Positions 28,766 to 38,717 of a DNA stretch of 64,000 nt are shown here, piece after piece. Below the pieces are notes generated by a model that saw nothing but the letters and a program-made list of their open reading frames with translations, made no database searches and was not told where the DNA came from. Within the stretch, counting starts at the first letter, position 1, and each line of letters begins with the position of its first letter. The position numbers were made by a program, and so were the translations under genes. The DNA comes from Aliikangiella marina (GTDB taxonomy: Bacteria; Pseudomonadota; Gammaproteobacteria; Enterobacterales; Kangiellaceae). The stretch spans positions 1,488,001 through 1,552,000 of the forward strand of contig NZ_VIKR01000001.1 of assembly GCF_007004765.1 (NCBI RefSeq), given 5' to 3'.

Positions 28766-31132
28766 ATGGACATCGATGATAACGACTTAAAAAAAATCAA
28801 GTCCTCCGGAAAAAAGCTCAAATATTTACCCACTGAAATTTGTTTACTGCCAATCAGTGAGCGTCCGTTTTTTCCGCCACAAACACTGCCAATCTTAATG
28901 AACGAAGATAGCTGGCGCGATACCATTGAGTACATTAACGACCAACACAACAATATTACCGGCTTGGTCCTCGTAAAGAATCCGCTACCAGAAAATGCGA
29001 AACCCGAAGAATTTTTTAATGTTGGAACCCTCGTTAAGGTTCATCATCCCGTTTTATCCTCAGGAAAGGTCCAGTTTATTGCCGAAGGATTGCAACGCTT
29101 TCGCATCAAAAAATGGGTCCGCCGAGCGCCGCCATTTATCGTTGAAGTCGAATATCCGAATGAGCCTAAATACTCGGAATCGGACGAGCTCAAAGCCTAT
29201 GCAGTTGCCATAATCAACACCCTGAAAGAGCTGGTTCCGCTCAATCCACTCTATAGCGAAGAGTTAAAATTTTTCTTGAATCGGTTTGATCCTAATGAGC
29301 CGTCACAACTCAGCGACTTCGCAGCCAGTGTCACAACCGCAACTCGAGATGCGCTTCAAGAAGTGCTCGAAACAGTTCATTTGAAGCGTCGCATGGAAAA
29401 AGTACTGGTGCTAATCAAGCGGGAGCTCGAGGTAGCACAACTGCAAAAAGATATTCACGACCAAGTCGAAGAAACCTTGAGTGAACATCAAAGACGTTTC
29501 TTCCTTCGCGAACAATTAAAAGCCATTCAAAAAGAATTGGGGATTGCTAAAGACGATAAAACGGCTGATATGGAGCGGTTTGAAAAAAATATTTCTGATA
29601 AGACGCTGCCACCCGCAGCAAAAAAGAAATTTCAAGAAGAACTCGATAAGTTGGCCATTCTAGAGTCTGGGTCACCGGAGTACGCCGTTACCCGTAACTA
29701 TCTCGAAGTATTCTCCAAGCTTCCTTGGGGAATATACACAGAAGATAATTTGAAGCTCCGCTCGGCGAAGTCGGCACTGGATAAAGAGCATGCAGGACTT
29801 AAAGACGTTAAACAACGAATCATCGAGTTTTTAGCGGTCGCGGCTTTAAAGAATGAGTTATCTGGTTCGATTATTCTACTCGTTGGGCCACCAGGCGTTG
29901 GAAAAACATCCATCGGTCGTTCGATTGCGAACGCTTTAAAAAGAGAGTTCTTTCGATTTTCCGTCGGTGGCATGCGGGATGAAGCCGAAATTAAAGGCCA
30001 CCGCAGAACATACATTGGTGCAATGCCTGGGAAAATTATTCAAGCACTCAATGAAACAGGTTCATCAAATCCGGTAATCATGTTGGATGAGATTGATAAA
30101 ATTGGTTCTAGTTACCAAGGCGACCCCTCTTCTGCTCTCCTTGAAGTGTTAGATCCAGAACAAAATAATCAGTTCCTTGACCATTACTTGGACGCACGCT
30201 GTGACTTGTCTAAAGTACTTTTCATTTGTACCGCCAACCAACTCGATACGATTCCTCGGCCACTCCTCGATCGCATGGAAATCATTCGCTTAAGCGGCTA
30301 CATCTTAGAAGAAAAAGTTCAAATCGCGCAAAAACATTTGTGGCCTAAGTTACTTAAAAACGCCAACCTAACGTCAAGCAAAATTAAGCTCTCTGACAGT
30401 ACCCTTAAAGTTCTTATTGATGGTTATGCAAGAGAGGCCGGTGTCCGAAATCTGGAGAAACTGTTAGCGAAAATTATCAGGAAATGTGCAGTAAGCATTG
30501 TTACTGGAAAAATCAAATCGATTACTATCACTCGCAAAAATCTGATTGAGTTTTTAGGTACCCCTCTATTCACTAAAGATTCAAAACTGCAAGGTGTTGG
30601 AATAGTGACTGGTCTTGCATGGACGTCATTAGGCGGCGCGACACTATCGATAGAAGCAGCCAAAGTACATGGTTCCTCTCGCGGATTCAAACTTACCGGA
30701 CAGCTCGGAAACGTCATGAAAGAGTCTGCGGATATTGCCTATAGTTACATTGCTTCTCACTTAAGCAGATATGGCGCCAAAGAAGACAGTTTTGATAAAC
30801 AATACGTTCATTTGCACGTACCTGAAGGCGCAACACCTAAGGATGGTCCCAGTGCAGGCATAACAATGGCGAGTGCCCTTTTATCATTAGCACTCAACAA
30901 AAAAGTAAAAGCCAAGTTTGCAATGACGGGTGAGCTTACCCTTAGCGGTGCAGTTCTCGCGGTTGGTGGGATTAGAGAAAAGGTCATTGCCGCAAAGCGG
31001 GAAGGCATTAACAATCTCATTCTACCGAAAGAGGTTGAGGGACGTTACGACAAGCTCCCTAAACACATAAAAGACGGGATTAAGGTTAATTTTGTCAGCC
31101 AATTTGATGAAGTCTTCAAGCTACTGTTTTGA
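28766..31132 (+). CDS. LonA-type ATP-dependent protease (probable second Lon)
   Basis: This 788-aa protein has the full LonA layout: an N-terminal substrate domain (about 25-220), coiled-coil linker, AAA+ module with Walker A GPPGVGKT and Walker B VIMLDEIDKIG, and a C-terminal peptidase with the Ser696-Lys739 dyad (KDGPSAGI and IREKVIAAKR). The 43-residue dyad spacing equals E. coli Lon. The N-terminal domain diverges from the housekeeping type, and the gene is not beside clpX/hupB, so I infer a paralogue like the Pseudomonas AsrA/PA0779 group. The ATG at 28766 is preferred over TTG at 28763; AAGGA lies upstream. A BLUF sensor gene follows after 103 bp. Confidence 0.9.
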   Translation: MDIDDNDLKKIKSSGKKLKYLPTEICLLPISERPFFPPQTLPILMNEDSWRDTIEYINDQHNNITGLVLVKNPLPENAKPEEFFNVGTLVKVHHPVLSSGKVQFIAEGLQRFRIKKWVRRAPPFIVEVEYPNEPKYSESDELKAYAVAIINTLKELVPLNPLYSEELKFFLNRFDPNEPSQLSDFAASVTTATRDALQEVLETVHLKRRMEKVLVLIKRELEVAQLQKDIHDQVEETLSEHQRRFFLREQLKAIQKELGIAKDDKTADMERFEKNISDKTLPPAAKKKFQEELDKLAILESGSPEYAVTRNYLEVFSKLPWGIYTEDNLKLRSAKSALDKEHAGLKDVKQRIIEFLAVAALKNELSGSIILLVGPPGVGKTSIGRSIANALKREFFRFSVGGMRDEAEIKGHRRTYIGAMPGKIIQALNETGSSNPVIMLDEIDKIGSSYQGDPSSALLEVLDPEQNNQFLDHYLDARCDLSKVLFICTANQLDTIPRPLLDRMEIIRLSGYILEEKVQIAQKHLWPKLLKNANLTSSKIKLSDSTLKVLIDGYAREAGVRNLEKLLAKIIRKCAVSIVTGKIKSITITRKNLIEFLGTPLFTKDSKLQGVGIVTGLAWTSLGGATLSIEAAKVHGSSRGFKLTGQLGNVMKESADIAYSYIASHLSRYGAKEDSFDKQYVHLHVPEGATPKDGPSAGITMASALLSLALNKKVKAKFAMTGELTLSGAVLAVGGIREKVIAAKREGINNLILPKEVEGRYDKLPKHIKDGIKVNFVSQFDEVFKLLF

Positions 31133-31235
31133 TGCAACCAAAACCAGGAAGTCACCGCTTGATATGGGTAAAATAAATAGCGAAAACACTGTAAACGACC
31201 TTAGTCTAAAACCAGAAAACTGAAAAGGCGGCGCC

Positions 31236-31655
31236 ATGTATTTAATACGACTAGTTTATACCAGCTCAGTATCTGAGCAGTTCTCGCAAGGTGATATTGA
31301 AAACATTCTCGACGTGGCAAGGAAAAACAATAATAAGTTAAATGTGACCGGCATGCTTTGTTTTAATAGCCGCTTGTTCTTACAGTGCTTGGAAGGATCG
31401 AGAGAAAATGTCAATAAAGTGTATCACACCATTCTCAACGACCCGCGTCATGAAAAGATCGAGATTCTTGAATACCAGGAAATCAGTGAGAGAGAGTTTG
31501 ATACTTGGTCAATGGGTTATGTGCCAGAATCAAGTTTAACTAAACCATTGAATTTGCGTTTTTCCGGCTCTCCTCATTTCAGTCCTTATGAGATGTCTGG
31601 CGATAGCGCACACCGATTATTGCTCGCCTTAAGGGATACGGTTCCAAATATTTAA
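31236..31655 (+). CDS. Stand-alone BLUF-domain blue-light sensor
   Basis: This 139-aa FAD-binding BLUF photoreceptor contains all hallmark residues at the positions known for the cyanobacterial PixD: Tyr8 (LVYTS), Asn31-33 (NNN), Gln50 (FLQCLEG), Trp91 and Met93 (TWSMGY). After the BLUF fold there are only about 40 residues and no EAL, GGDEF or cyclase domain, so it must signal through a partner protein. The ATG has AAAGGCGG upstream. It is 103 bp after the lon-like gene, possibly in one transcript, and ends at a bidirectional terminator facing adk. Partner and output are unknown. Confidence 0.93.
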   Translation: MYLIRLVYTSSVSEQFSQGDIENILDVARKNNNKLNVTGMLCFNSRLFLQCLEGSRENVNKVYHTILNDPRHEKIEILEYQEISEREFDTWSMGYVPESSLTKPLNLRFSGSPHFSPYEMSGDSAHRLLLALRDTVPNI

Positions 31656-31667
31656 ATGAAAAATAAT

Positions 31668-31693
31668 AAAAAAGGGCCTTTTTGGCCCCTTTA
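31668..31693. terminator. Bidirectional terminator between BLUF gene and adk
   Basis: The GGGCC/GGCCC stem, flanked by an A run on one side and TTT on the other with a five-T loop, lies between the convergent BLUF and adk genes. The outer stem has one bulge. Confidence 0.75.
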
Positions 31694-31724
31694 ATTTGAG
31701 TGCTTTACAGACTTAGCTTAAAAC

Positions 31725-32877
<1,153 letters not shown>

Positions 32878-34290
32878 ATGTGTACACAAAAAACACAACA
32901 ATCACCTAATTTTATTCAATTATTTAAGCTCGCATTAAAAGGCGATAACCAAAGAGACTTTACCAAAGGTTCAATCGGGCAAGCAGCATTTCTTTTGGCG
33001 GTACCGATGGTATTGGAAATGGTAATGGAGTCGATATTCGCGGTAACTGATATCTTTTTTGTGTCAGGCCTCGGCGCTAATGCGGTCGCTGTAGTTGGCT
33101 TGACTGAAGCCGTCATTACTTTGCTGTATGCCATTGCCATCGGCGTTAGTATGGCGGTAACAGCCTTGGTCGCCCGCCGAATAGGCGAACATGATATAGA
33201 AGGAGCGCAAAAAGTGTCATCGCAGACACTGCTCCTTGGTATGGTGATCGCGCTAGTGATTGGTACGCTTGGCGTTAGCTATTCACGCGAAATACTCCAA
33301 TTAATGGGTGCAGATCCAGCCGTTGTTGATATGGGGCAAGGCTACACCAGCGTTATGCTAGGTGGCTCAATTACCATTCTTTACCTCTTTTTGATTAATG
33401 CAATCTTTAGAGGGGCTGGAGATGCAACCATTGCAATGCGGTCGCTTTGGCTGGCCAACGGGATTAATATCGTACTGGATCCATTATTGATCTATGGTAT
33501 TGGACCATTTCCAGAAATGGGAGTTACTGGCGCTGCAGTTGCCACAAATATTGGGCGTGGTGTAGGCGTTCTCTATCAACTTTATCACCTGTTTGGACTG
33601 TCTTCGCGCATTCAGCTTAACTTATCGCAACTTAAACTCGATATAAGCTTATGTCTCAACTTGGTTCAGGTTTCTATTGGTGGGGTATTTCAGTTCATTA
33701 TTGCGACCGCGAGCTGGATTGCGCTGGTTAGAATCATATCCACCTACGGGAGCGCAGCGGTTGCCGGTTACACCATAGCGATTCGAGTGATTATATTCAC
33801 CATTTTACCGGCTTGGGGACTCAGTAATGCCGTGGCTACTTTGGTCGGTCAAAACCTCGGCGCGGGAAACCCAGAAAGAGCCGAACGTTCCGTTTGGGCC
33901 GTTGCCAAATACAATGTCTACTTCTTAGTCTCGGTAGCGATCGTTTTCATTGCGTTTGCCCACTCTGTTATCGGCATATTTAGCGATGATCCGGTTGTTA
34001 TTCAATATGGCGTTGATTGCTTACGGCTTATTAGCTATGGCTACGGATTTTTCGCGATAGGCATGATCTTGGTGCAAGCGTTCAATGGTGCGGGCGATAC
34101 TTTTACCCCAACCAAGATAAATTTCCTCTGCTATTGGATGGTTCAAATACCTATGGCCTATTTTCTTGCAAAAAGTCTTGGTTTTGGTCCAACAGGCGTA
34201 TTTATCGCCGTTACAGTTGCTGAGAGTTTACTGGCGGTAGTCGGTTACATCGTCTTTAAACGAGGCGATTGGAAACTGAAGACTGTTTAA
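32878..34290 (+). CDS. MATE family multidrug/cation efflux transporter
   Basis: This 470-aa inner-membrane transporter has about twelve hydrophobic helices in two similar halves; the N-half begins GSIGQAAFLLAVPMVLEMVM and the C-half near LVQVSIGGVFQFI. MATE proteins exchange Na+ or H+ for organic cations, or export metabolites. Conserved features include the TDIFFVSGLGANAVAVVGL segment and the repeated FNGAGDTFTPTK/FRGAGDATIAM motifs. It lies alone between gene-free regions and no regulator is adjacent, so its substrate is unknown. The ribosome site is weak. Confidence 0.93.
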   Translation: MCTQKTQQSPNFIQLFKLALKGDNQRDFTKGSIGQAAFLLAVPMVLEMVMESIFAVTDIFFVSGLGANAVAVVGLTEAVITLLYAIAIGVSMAVTALVARRIGEHDIEGAQKVSSQTLLLGMVIALVIGTLGVSYSREILQLMGADPAVVDMGQGYTSVMLGGSITILYLFLINAIFRGAGDATIAMRSLWLANGINIVLDPLLIYGIGPFPEMGVTGAAVATNIGRGVGVLYQLYHLFGLSSRIQLNLSQLKLDISLCLNLVQVSIGGVFQFIIATASWIALVRIISTYGSAAVAGYTIAIRVIIFTILPAWGLSNAVATLVGQNLGAGNPERAERSVWAVAKYNVYFLVSVAIVFIAFAHSVIGIFSDDPVVIQYGVDCLRLISYGYGFFAIGMILVQAFNGAGDTFTPTKINFLCYWMVQIPMAYFLAKSLGFGPTGVFIAVTVAESLLAVVGYIVFKRGDWKLKTV

Positions 34291-34303
34291 ATCTAACTGA
34301 GAT

Positions 34304-34335
34304 CGTTTAAATGCGTCCGGTCGCTGATTTAAACG
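34304..34335 (+). terminator. Possible terminator of the MATE gene
   Basis: The 9-bp stem CGTTTAAAT/ATTTAAACG has a 14-base loop and is followed by GTTTT, 13 bp after the stop. The short T run makes it a moderate candidate. Confidence 0.5.
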
Positions 34336-34385
34336 GTTTTAGGACACTTAGCCAAACTCACCGGCCAGGCTTTCTATTTTACGGC

Positions 34386-34422
34386 GACGAGTCCTACTTG
34401 CCTCTGGCAAGTCGGACTCGTC
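34386..34422. repeat. Long imperfect hairpin of unknown role
   Basis: GACGAGTCC, one mismatch, ACTTGCC, a 3-base TCT loop, GGCAAGT, one mismatch, GGACTCGTC: 16 paired bases in 37 nt. There is no T run, so it is not a standard terminator. It could be a REP-like element, an RNA processing signal or a protein site. Confidence 0.75.
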
Positions 34423-34603
34423 CCTCAACATCCCTTTCTTCAGCCGATTTTTAATCGCCAGTTGATAGATAAAAAAGAAGGCTAAATTCCTTTTGTGACA
34501 GATTCTAGCCCTAGCTTGTATATCCTTGTTTTTAGGCTATATTTACACTAATTATTTGCTAATTGATGATTAAAAAATAGCTTTTTAAAAGGGGCCAAAT
34601 AAA

Positions 34604-36730
34604 GTGCGATGGGCTTTACTCGCAGTTTTTAAGGTTTTCGCAATTTTTATAAGCACTAAACTCTCCGCTCAAGAAACTCAAAAAATGACGGAGTTATTAG
34701 ACTTATCTTTAGCGGACTTGCTTAAAGTACAGGTTTCTACGGCGTCTAAATCGACTCAATCGATTTCTGATGCTCCTTCAATTATTAATGTCATCACTGA
34801 AGCAGAAATTACGGACTTAGGTCTCGATACACTGTCAGATGCGTTAAGCCTGATTCCTGGTATTTCTCCCATTCAGCAACTAAAGTCCGATAGAGTTTTA
34901 GTCGTCCGGGGACTCGCTTTAAAGGATGGCGTATTGATTCTTATCGATGGCGTTCCCGTTAACGACGCCTTTGATGGGGGCTTTGATTTTTACCAGCGTC
35001 CTTTAGACGATATCAAAAAGATAGAAGTTGTCAGAGGTCCAGGTTCTGCCCTCTATGGCAGCTACGCAGTGTCGGGCGTTATCCAGTTGTTCACCAAGCA
35101 ATACGAGTCCGATTCTCTCAGTGCCCAACTAAGTGGGGGATCATTTGCTGAAAAGTCTTTAAACGTTAACTATTCGCAGCAATTGTCACTAAGCGAAGCA
35201 AAAGGACATGTAACCGCAAGCTTTAATTATTTCGACAACGAAGGCGATGATCTTTTCATTGCGCAAGATTTAATATTTAGTCCAGAGCTAGGGACCTTTT
35301 TACCGCCATTGGCAAACCCAACCTTGACGCCGACATTTAGGCAGGAAACGACAGAAAAATTTAACGGGCACTTCAATGTCAACATCGAGAATTTTCGTTT
35401 AGGTTTTGTGCGCAGCCAAATTATTACCAACCCTCTGGTTAGCCACCTCGGCATTGTCACAGCGGAAAACGCTACTATCAAAGATTCAGTTCAAGATAGC
35501 ATTATGCTTCAATATGAGTCCAAGCTACTCAAGAAGGTAAGTTTAACTTCTAAACTATTTTATGTACTTAACAAAAGTAAACTATTTGGGCAAAGTCAAC
35601 CACCACAATATCGCGGTGACGAAGATCAAGATGGACTCAACGAAAATTTTCCTTCAGGCATCATCGAGAACTTTTTTCATCAAACGCATTCGACAGGATT
35701 AAGTTTTGATTTAGAATGGAATGCCAGTGATGACCATCAATTATTATTTGGCTTAGAATTTGAGGACACTCATCTTGACGATGTTGAAAAGGTAGCTAAC
35801 GTTTCGCTAGCGGGTAGAGGTCCAACAGAAATCTTTCCAGCACAAGACATGACATTCGAGTTTATGCCCGAAGGCGTGAAGCGAGACTCAAAATCGATTT
35901 ACGTTCAAGATAGATGGAACCTATCAGATAAAACCACGGTGACAACAGGTCTACGCTATGGTGATTATAGTGATTTTGGTGATACGACTAATCCTCGGCT
36001 AGCAGTCGTACACCAATTCAATTCTAAAATTTATACTAAATTTCTCTATGGCGAGGCATTCAAAGCACCGGCATTCTCGCAGCTATTTGACGCTACTCCG
36101 ACGCTAAGCGCGAACCGAGTGCGTGGTAATAGCTCTCTCCTACCCACGGAAATAAAAACGCTTGAGTGGCAAATCGGATATAACTTTTCAGAAAGCCTGA
36201 TTTCAACCGCGACGTTATATCGCAATGAAACAGAAAACGAGATATTCTTTAACTCAACGCCAGGCATTCAGCAATGGCAAAACTCTGGCGAGAGAGAGTC
36301 TCAAGGAATAGAACTTGAATTGCAAGGTAAATTCCTTAGCTTTGATTATGCGACAGTCAATTACTCTTATCAGGATACCACTGGCGTCGACCAAGGTGCA
36401 GGCGCCAATATCCATTCACCACATCGATTCAACTTTTTTGCGAATCAAAAGCTTAACAACCACTTAAAACTGGGCGTAACTTTAGCGCACTACGCTTCTC
36501 CAACACGAGAGCGAAATGACAATCGTGAAAGATTAAAAGCTAAAACTTTGGTCGGTTTAAATTTACAGTATCAAAATAATTCAAATTCTAATTGGCAATT
36601 TGAGTTATCAGTTAAAAACCTGCTAGACGAAGACGGCAGAGATGAAATTGAGAGTTCTATCGGACTTCTCGACGACATACCTATTGAAGGCAGAAAGTTT
36701 CAATTCACCTTGAAATATGATTTAAGGTGA
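34604..36730 (+). CDS. TonB-dependent outer-membrane receptor
   Basis: This 708-aa precursor has a signal peptide (MRWALLAVFKVFAIF..., likely cleavage after LSA), a plug domain at about residues 45-160 (IINVITEAEI, VLVVRGLALKDGVLILIDG, IEVVRGPGSALYGS) and a C-terminal 22-strand barrel. Such receptors import siderophores, vitamin B12, sugars or peptides. The LSLADLLKVQVSTASK start is typical of a widespread marine subfamily with unknown ligands. No Fur box, B12 riboswitch or clear TonB box was seen. The start is GTG with AAAAGGGG upstream. A lipoprotein gene follows by 10 bp, probably encoding a partner. Confidence 0.92.
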   Translation: MRWALLAVFKVFAIFISTKLSAQETQKMTELLDLSLADLLKVQVSTASKSTQSISDAPSIINVITEAEITDLGLDTLSDALSLIPGISPIQQLKSDRVLVVRGLALKDGVLILIDGVPVNDAFDGGFDFYQRPLDDIKKIEVVRGPGSALYGSYAVSGVIQLFTKQYESDSLSAQLSGGSFAEKSLNVNYSQQLSLSEAKGHVTASFNYFDNEGDDLFIAQDLIFSPELGTFLPPLANPTLTPTFRQETTEKFNGHFNVNIENFRLGFVRSQIITNPLVSHLGIVTAENATIKDSVQDSIMLQYESKLLKKVSLTSKLFYVLNKSKLFGQSQPPQYRGDEDQDGLNENFPSGIIENFFHQTHSTGLSFDLEWNASDDHQLLFGLEFEDTHLDDVEKVANVSLAGRGPTEIFPAQDMTFEFMPEGVKRDSKSIYVQDRWNLSDKTTVTTGLRYGDYSDFGDTTNPRLAVVHQFNSKIYTKFLYGEAFKAPAFSQLFDATPTLSANRVRGNSSLLPTEIKTLEWQIGYNFSESLISTATLYRNETENEIFFNSTPGIQQWQNSGERESQGIELELQGKFLSFDYATVNYSYQDTTGVDQGAGANIHSPHRFNFFANQKLNNHLKLGVTLAHYASPTRERNDNRERLKAKTLVGLNLQYQNNSNSNWQFELSVKNLLDEDGRDEIESSIGLLDDIPIEGRKFQFTLKYDLR

Positions 36731-36740
36731 GGAGTTTTAT

Positions 36741-37901
36741 ATGAAAATCCCATTTATCCCATCAATCTTATTTTCAGTTTTACTCATATTCTCTATCGGA
36801 TGCAAAGACACGACCTTTGAAATCACTAATGAAGGTTCCAGCAATAGTGGCGCGACGCAAATCGCCGACATCACAGGAAAAGTCACCGATGATATGGGTA
36901 ATCCGCTTGCGGGTGTGCAGATAGTTACCTTACCGTTCAACCGTGAAATTGTCGTCAATGATATTGGTCGCAAAATCATTTCTGATACAGTAACAGACTC
37001 ACAAGGTGACTATCTTATTCCCGATCTGCCACAAGGAACATATAAACTTTTATTTTTAGCGAGTGGGTTTATCAAAGTCAGTCTTACGATTGGTTCTGTC
37101 GATTTTGTACCAGAAAACTTAGTTGATGGCGTTATAGTCAAAGGCGCTGTATTACCTAACTACCCGCTTCAGAATGATGGCGATATTCCTGAAGTGGCTC
37201 TGTTTGATCCTGAAGATAAAAAACGTATGACAGAATTATTGACTTCGCATGGTATTCGCTATAACTCAATCGTGGGTAAAGTTTCACAATTAGACGCTGC
37301 CAATCATAATCTTTTAATTGTGGGATTGGACGCAACTGTGTTTGACCAAATCGAGGAGCTTATCGATAACGTTAATATCCTCGACCGTTTTTTAGAAGAT
37401 GGTGGCTCTATTTACTTTGGACAAATCAATGACTTTAGTTTTGAGGCAACTCCCGTGCCTTTTCTCACTGGTGACCAACAATTTGCATTGCATACGGAAG
37501 ACGCACCATTTAATGATTTTACTTCTGGTTCTATCGTCGACCAATCACATCCTCTGGTAACTGATGTCACCTTTGAAAATTGGCAATATATTGAAGCTGG
37601 TCAGCAAGCAGTAAAGGAAAGCGTAGTTTTTGATGCCGCCCTCAAAAGTTCGATTGAAAATAGCCCTAACTGGAATATTATCGTCACAGCACCAGCAGAG
37701 GATTTCACCAGTGGTGCGGGTACTGTCCTTGCCGGTTCCGATGTCATCATCGCCGAATACACTGATCCAAGAAGCGGTTCTAAGATAGTATTGAATCAAG
37801 CTGCTTTTTACCAAGCGACGTTTGGCGACACCACTGATGTGAATGGCACTAAACTCTCTAACAATGTTATAAACTACATCAAACAGCTCAATATGCCTTA
37901 A
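36741..37901 (+). CDS. Lipoprotein: carboxypeptidase-regulatory-like domain plus GATase1/ThuA-like region
   Basis: This 386-aa surface or periplasmic lipoprotein has lipobox FSIGC with Cys21 at the end of a hydrophobic signal. Residues 35-115 form a carboxypeptidase-regulatory-like beta domain (ITGKVTDDMGNPLAGVQI, DSQGDYLIPDLPQGTYKLLF). Residues 145-385 have the alternating pattern of a class I glutamine-amidotransferase/ThuA-like fold (NHNLLIVGLDATVFDQ, FLEDGGSIYFGQ) but no obvious Cys nucleophile. GAGGAG lies eight bases before the ATG, 10 bp after the TonB receptor, so the two are an operon. By analogy with receptor-lipoprotein pairs it may help capture the receptor's ligand; this is inference. 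Confidence 0.75.
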   Translation: MKIPFIPSILFSVLLIFSIGCKDTTFEITNEGSSNSGATQIADITGKVTDDMGNPLAGVQIVTLPFNREIVVNDIGRKIISDTVTDSQGDYLIPDLPQGTYKLLFLASGFIKVSLTIGSVDFVPENLVDGVIVKGAVLPNYPLQNDGDIPEVALFDPEDKKRMTELLTSHGIRYNSIVGKVSQLDAANHNLLIVGLDATVFDQIEELIDNVNILDRFLEDGGSIYFGQINDFSFEATPVPFLTGDQQFALHTEDAPFNDFTSGSIVDQSHPLVTDVTFENWQYIEAGQQAVKESVVFDAALKSSIENSPNWNIIVTAPAEDFTSGAGTVLAGSDVIIAEYTDPRSGSKIVLNQAAFYQATFGDTTDVNGTKLSNNVINYIKQLNMP

Positions 37902-38040
37902 TCTCCGAGTTGTTAACGATGATAAAGATCGACTAAGGTTCACCAATTAATCAATGTTTATCGATTAGCGTCAATTCAGTCAGCGTTCAGTTACGAGGAC
38001 TTATAACTATAGCCATCGTCAATCAACACTCGTAACTGCC

Positions 38041-38448
38041 ATGCTTCGAGCTTTTTTTGTTGTAATCACACTCTGTCTCTTTCAGTCGTCGCTGCACGCA
38101 CAAGAGCCATACAATGCGCTAACGGTCGACCACCCTATTCCTTCCTTTGGCGAGTACAGCTTTCCTAATGACCAAAAAATTCAGCCGGCAAAAAGTGATT
38201 TTCATATTGAAAACGTCATCACTATGAGTAACCCTGAAGGTGAACGATGGGCCGCGGTGACCTTGACTAACCAATCAGCGGGGCAGAGAATCTTCAAACC
38301 CAACCAGTTGCTCGCCCTATTTGCCGACGGCCAAAGACTATTTCCGATGAGTCAGGAGCATACTTTTGATGCTCGCGAGCGTGTCACCTTGACCTTATAT
38401 TTTGGCGAAAACAACTTCCCAATTTTGTCGATTTATACACGTCGATAG
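38041..38448 (+). CDS. Secreted hypothetical protein
   Basis: This 135-aa precursor has a clear signal peptide (MLRAFFVVITLCLFQSSLHA, cleavage after LHA). The mature part has beta-rich pattern (ENVITMSNPEGERWAAVTLTN, SAGQRIFKPNQLLALFADGQ) suggestive of an immunoglobulin-like fold, and the end LTLYFGENNFPIL. No family was recognised. It follows the receptor-lipoprotein pair by 139 bp in the same direction and may belong to the same function. There is no strong ribosome site before the ATG. Confidence 0.65.
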   Translation: MLRAFFVVITLCLFQSSLHAQEPYNALTVDHPIPSFGEYSFPNDQKIQPAKSDFHIENVITMSNPEGERWAAVTLTNQSAGQRIFKPNQLLALFADGQRLFPMSQEHTFDARERVTLTLYFGENNFPILSIYTRR

Positions 38449-38680
38449 ACACATTACAGAAACCTTACCTTTTCTTTTCGGACACTTCCAAGGTTGCAAC
38501 AAAACTAGACCAAACCTATACCTCAGGCTATGTTTTCTCAAAAAACTAGACTGTCAAGCGATCGAAAAATAACCCCTTCAGAATATAGTTGTTTAAATTC
38601 AATAAGATAAAGGACTATTTTGAAGTAGTTTTTAACTCAAGCTTAATGGTCGTACCATTTAAAAATCACGCTCGCGCAAG

Positions 38681-38709
38681 TTTACGTTAACGTAAAGGTA
38701 ATCTATAAT
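38681..38709 (+). promoter_or_regulatory. LiuR operator and liu operon promoter
   Basis: A perfect 16-bp palindrome, TTTACGTTAACGTAAA (38681-38696), matches my recollection of the LiuR binding consensus. It overlaps a -35-like TTTACG and the spacer; a perfect -10 TATAAT follows at 38704-38709 with 17-bp spacing. Transcription would start near 38715-38717, one to three bases before the liuR ATG at 38718. Confidence 0.85.
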
Positions 38710-38717
38710 TTCCCCCT

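Larger units (their letters stand above)
34291..34603. other. Intergenic region MATE / TonB receptor with two stem-loops
   Basis: These 313 bp contain a likely MATE terminator (34304-34335) and a long, nearly perfect hairpin (34386-34422), then AT-rich sequence likely to hold the TonB receptor promoter. No gene or known riboswitch was recognised. Confidence 0.55.

Noticed and set aside
34435-34603. Cobalamin or other riboswitch before the TonB receptor
   Set aside because: No B12-box-like conserved blocks could be recognised; only the simple hairpins described.
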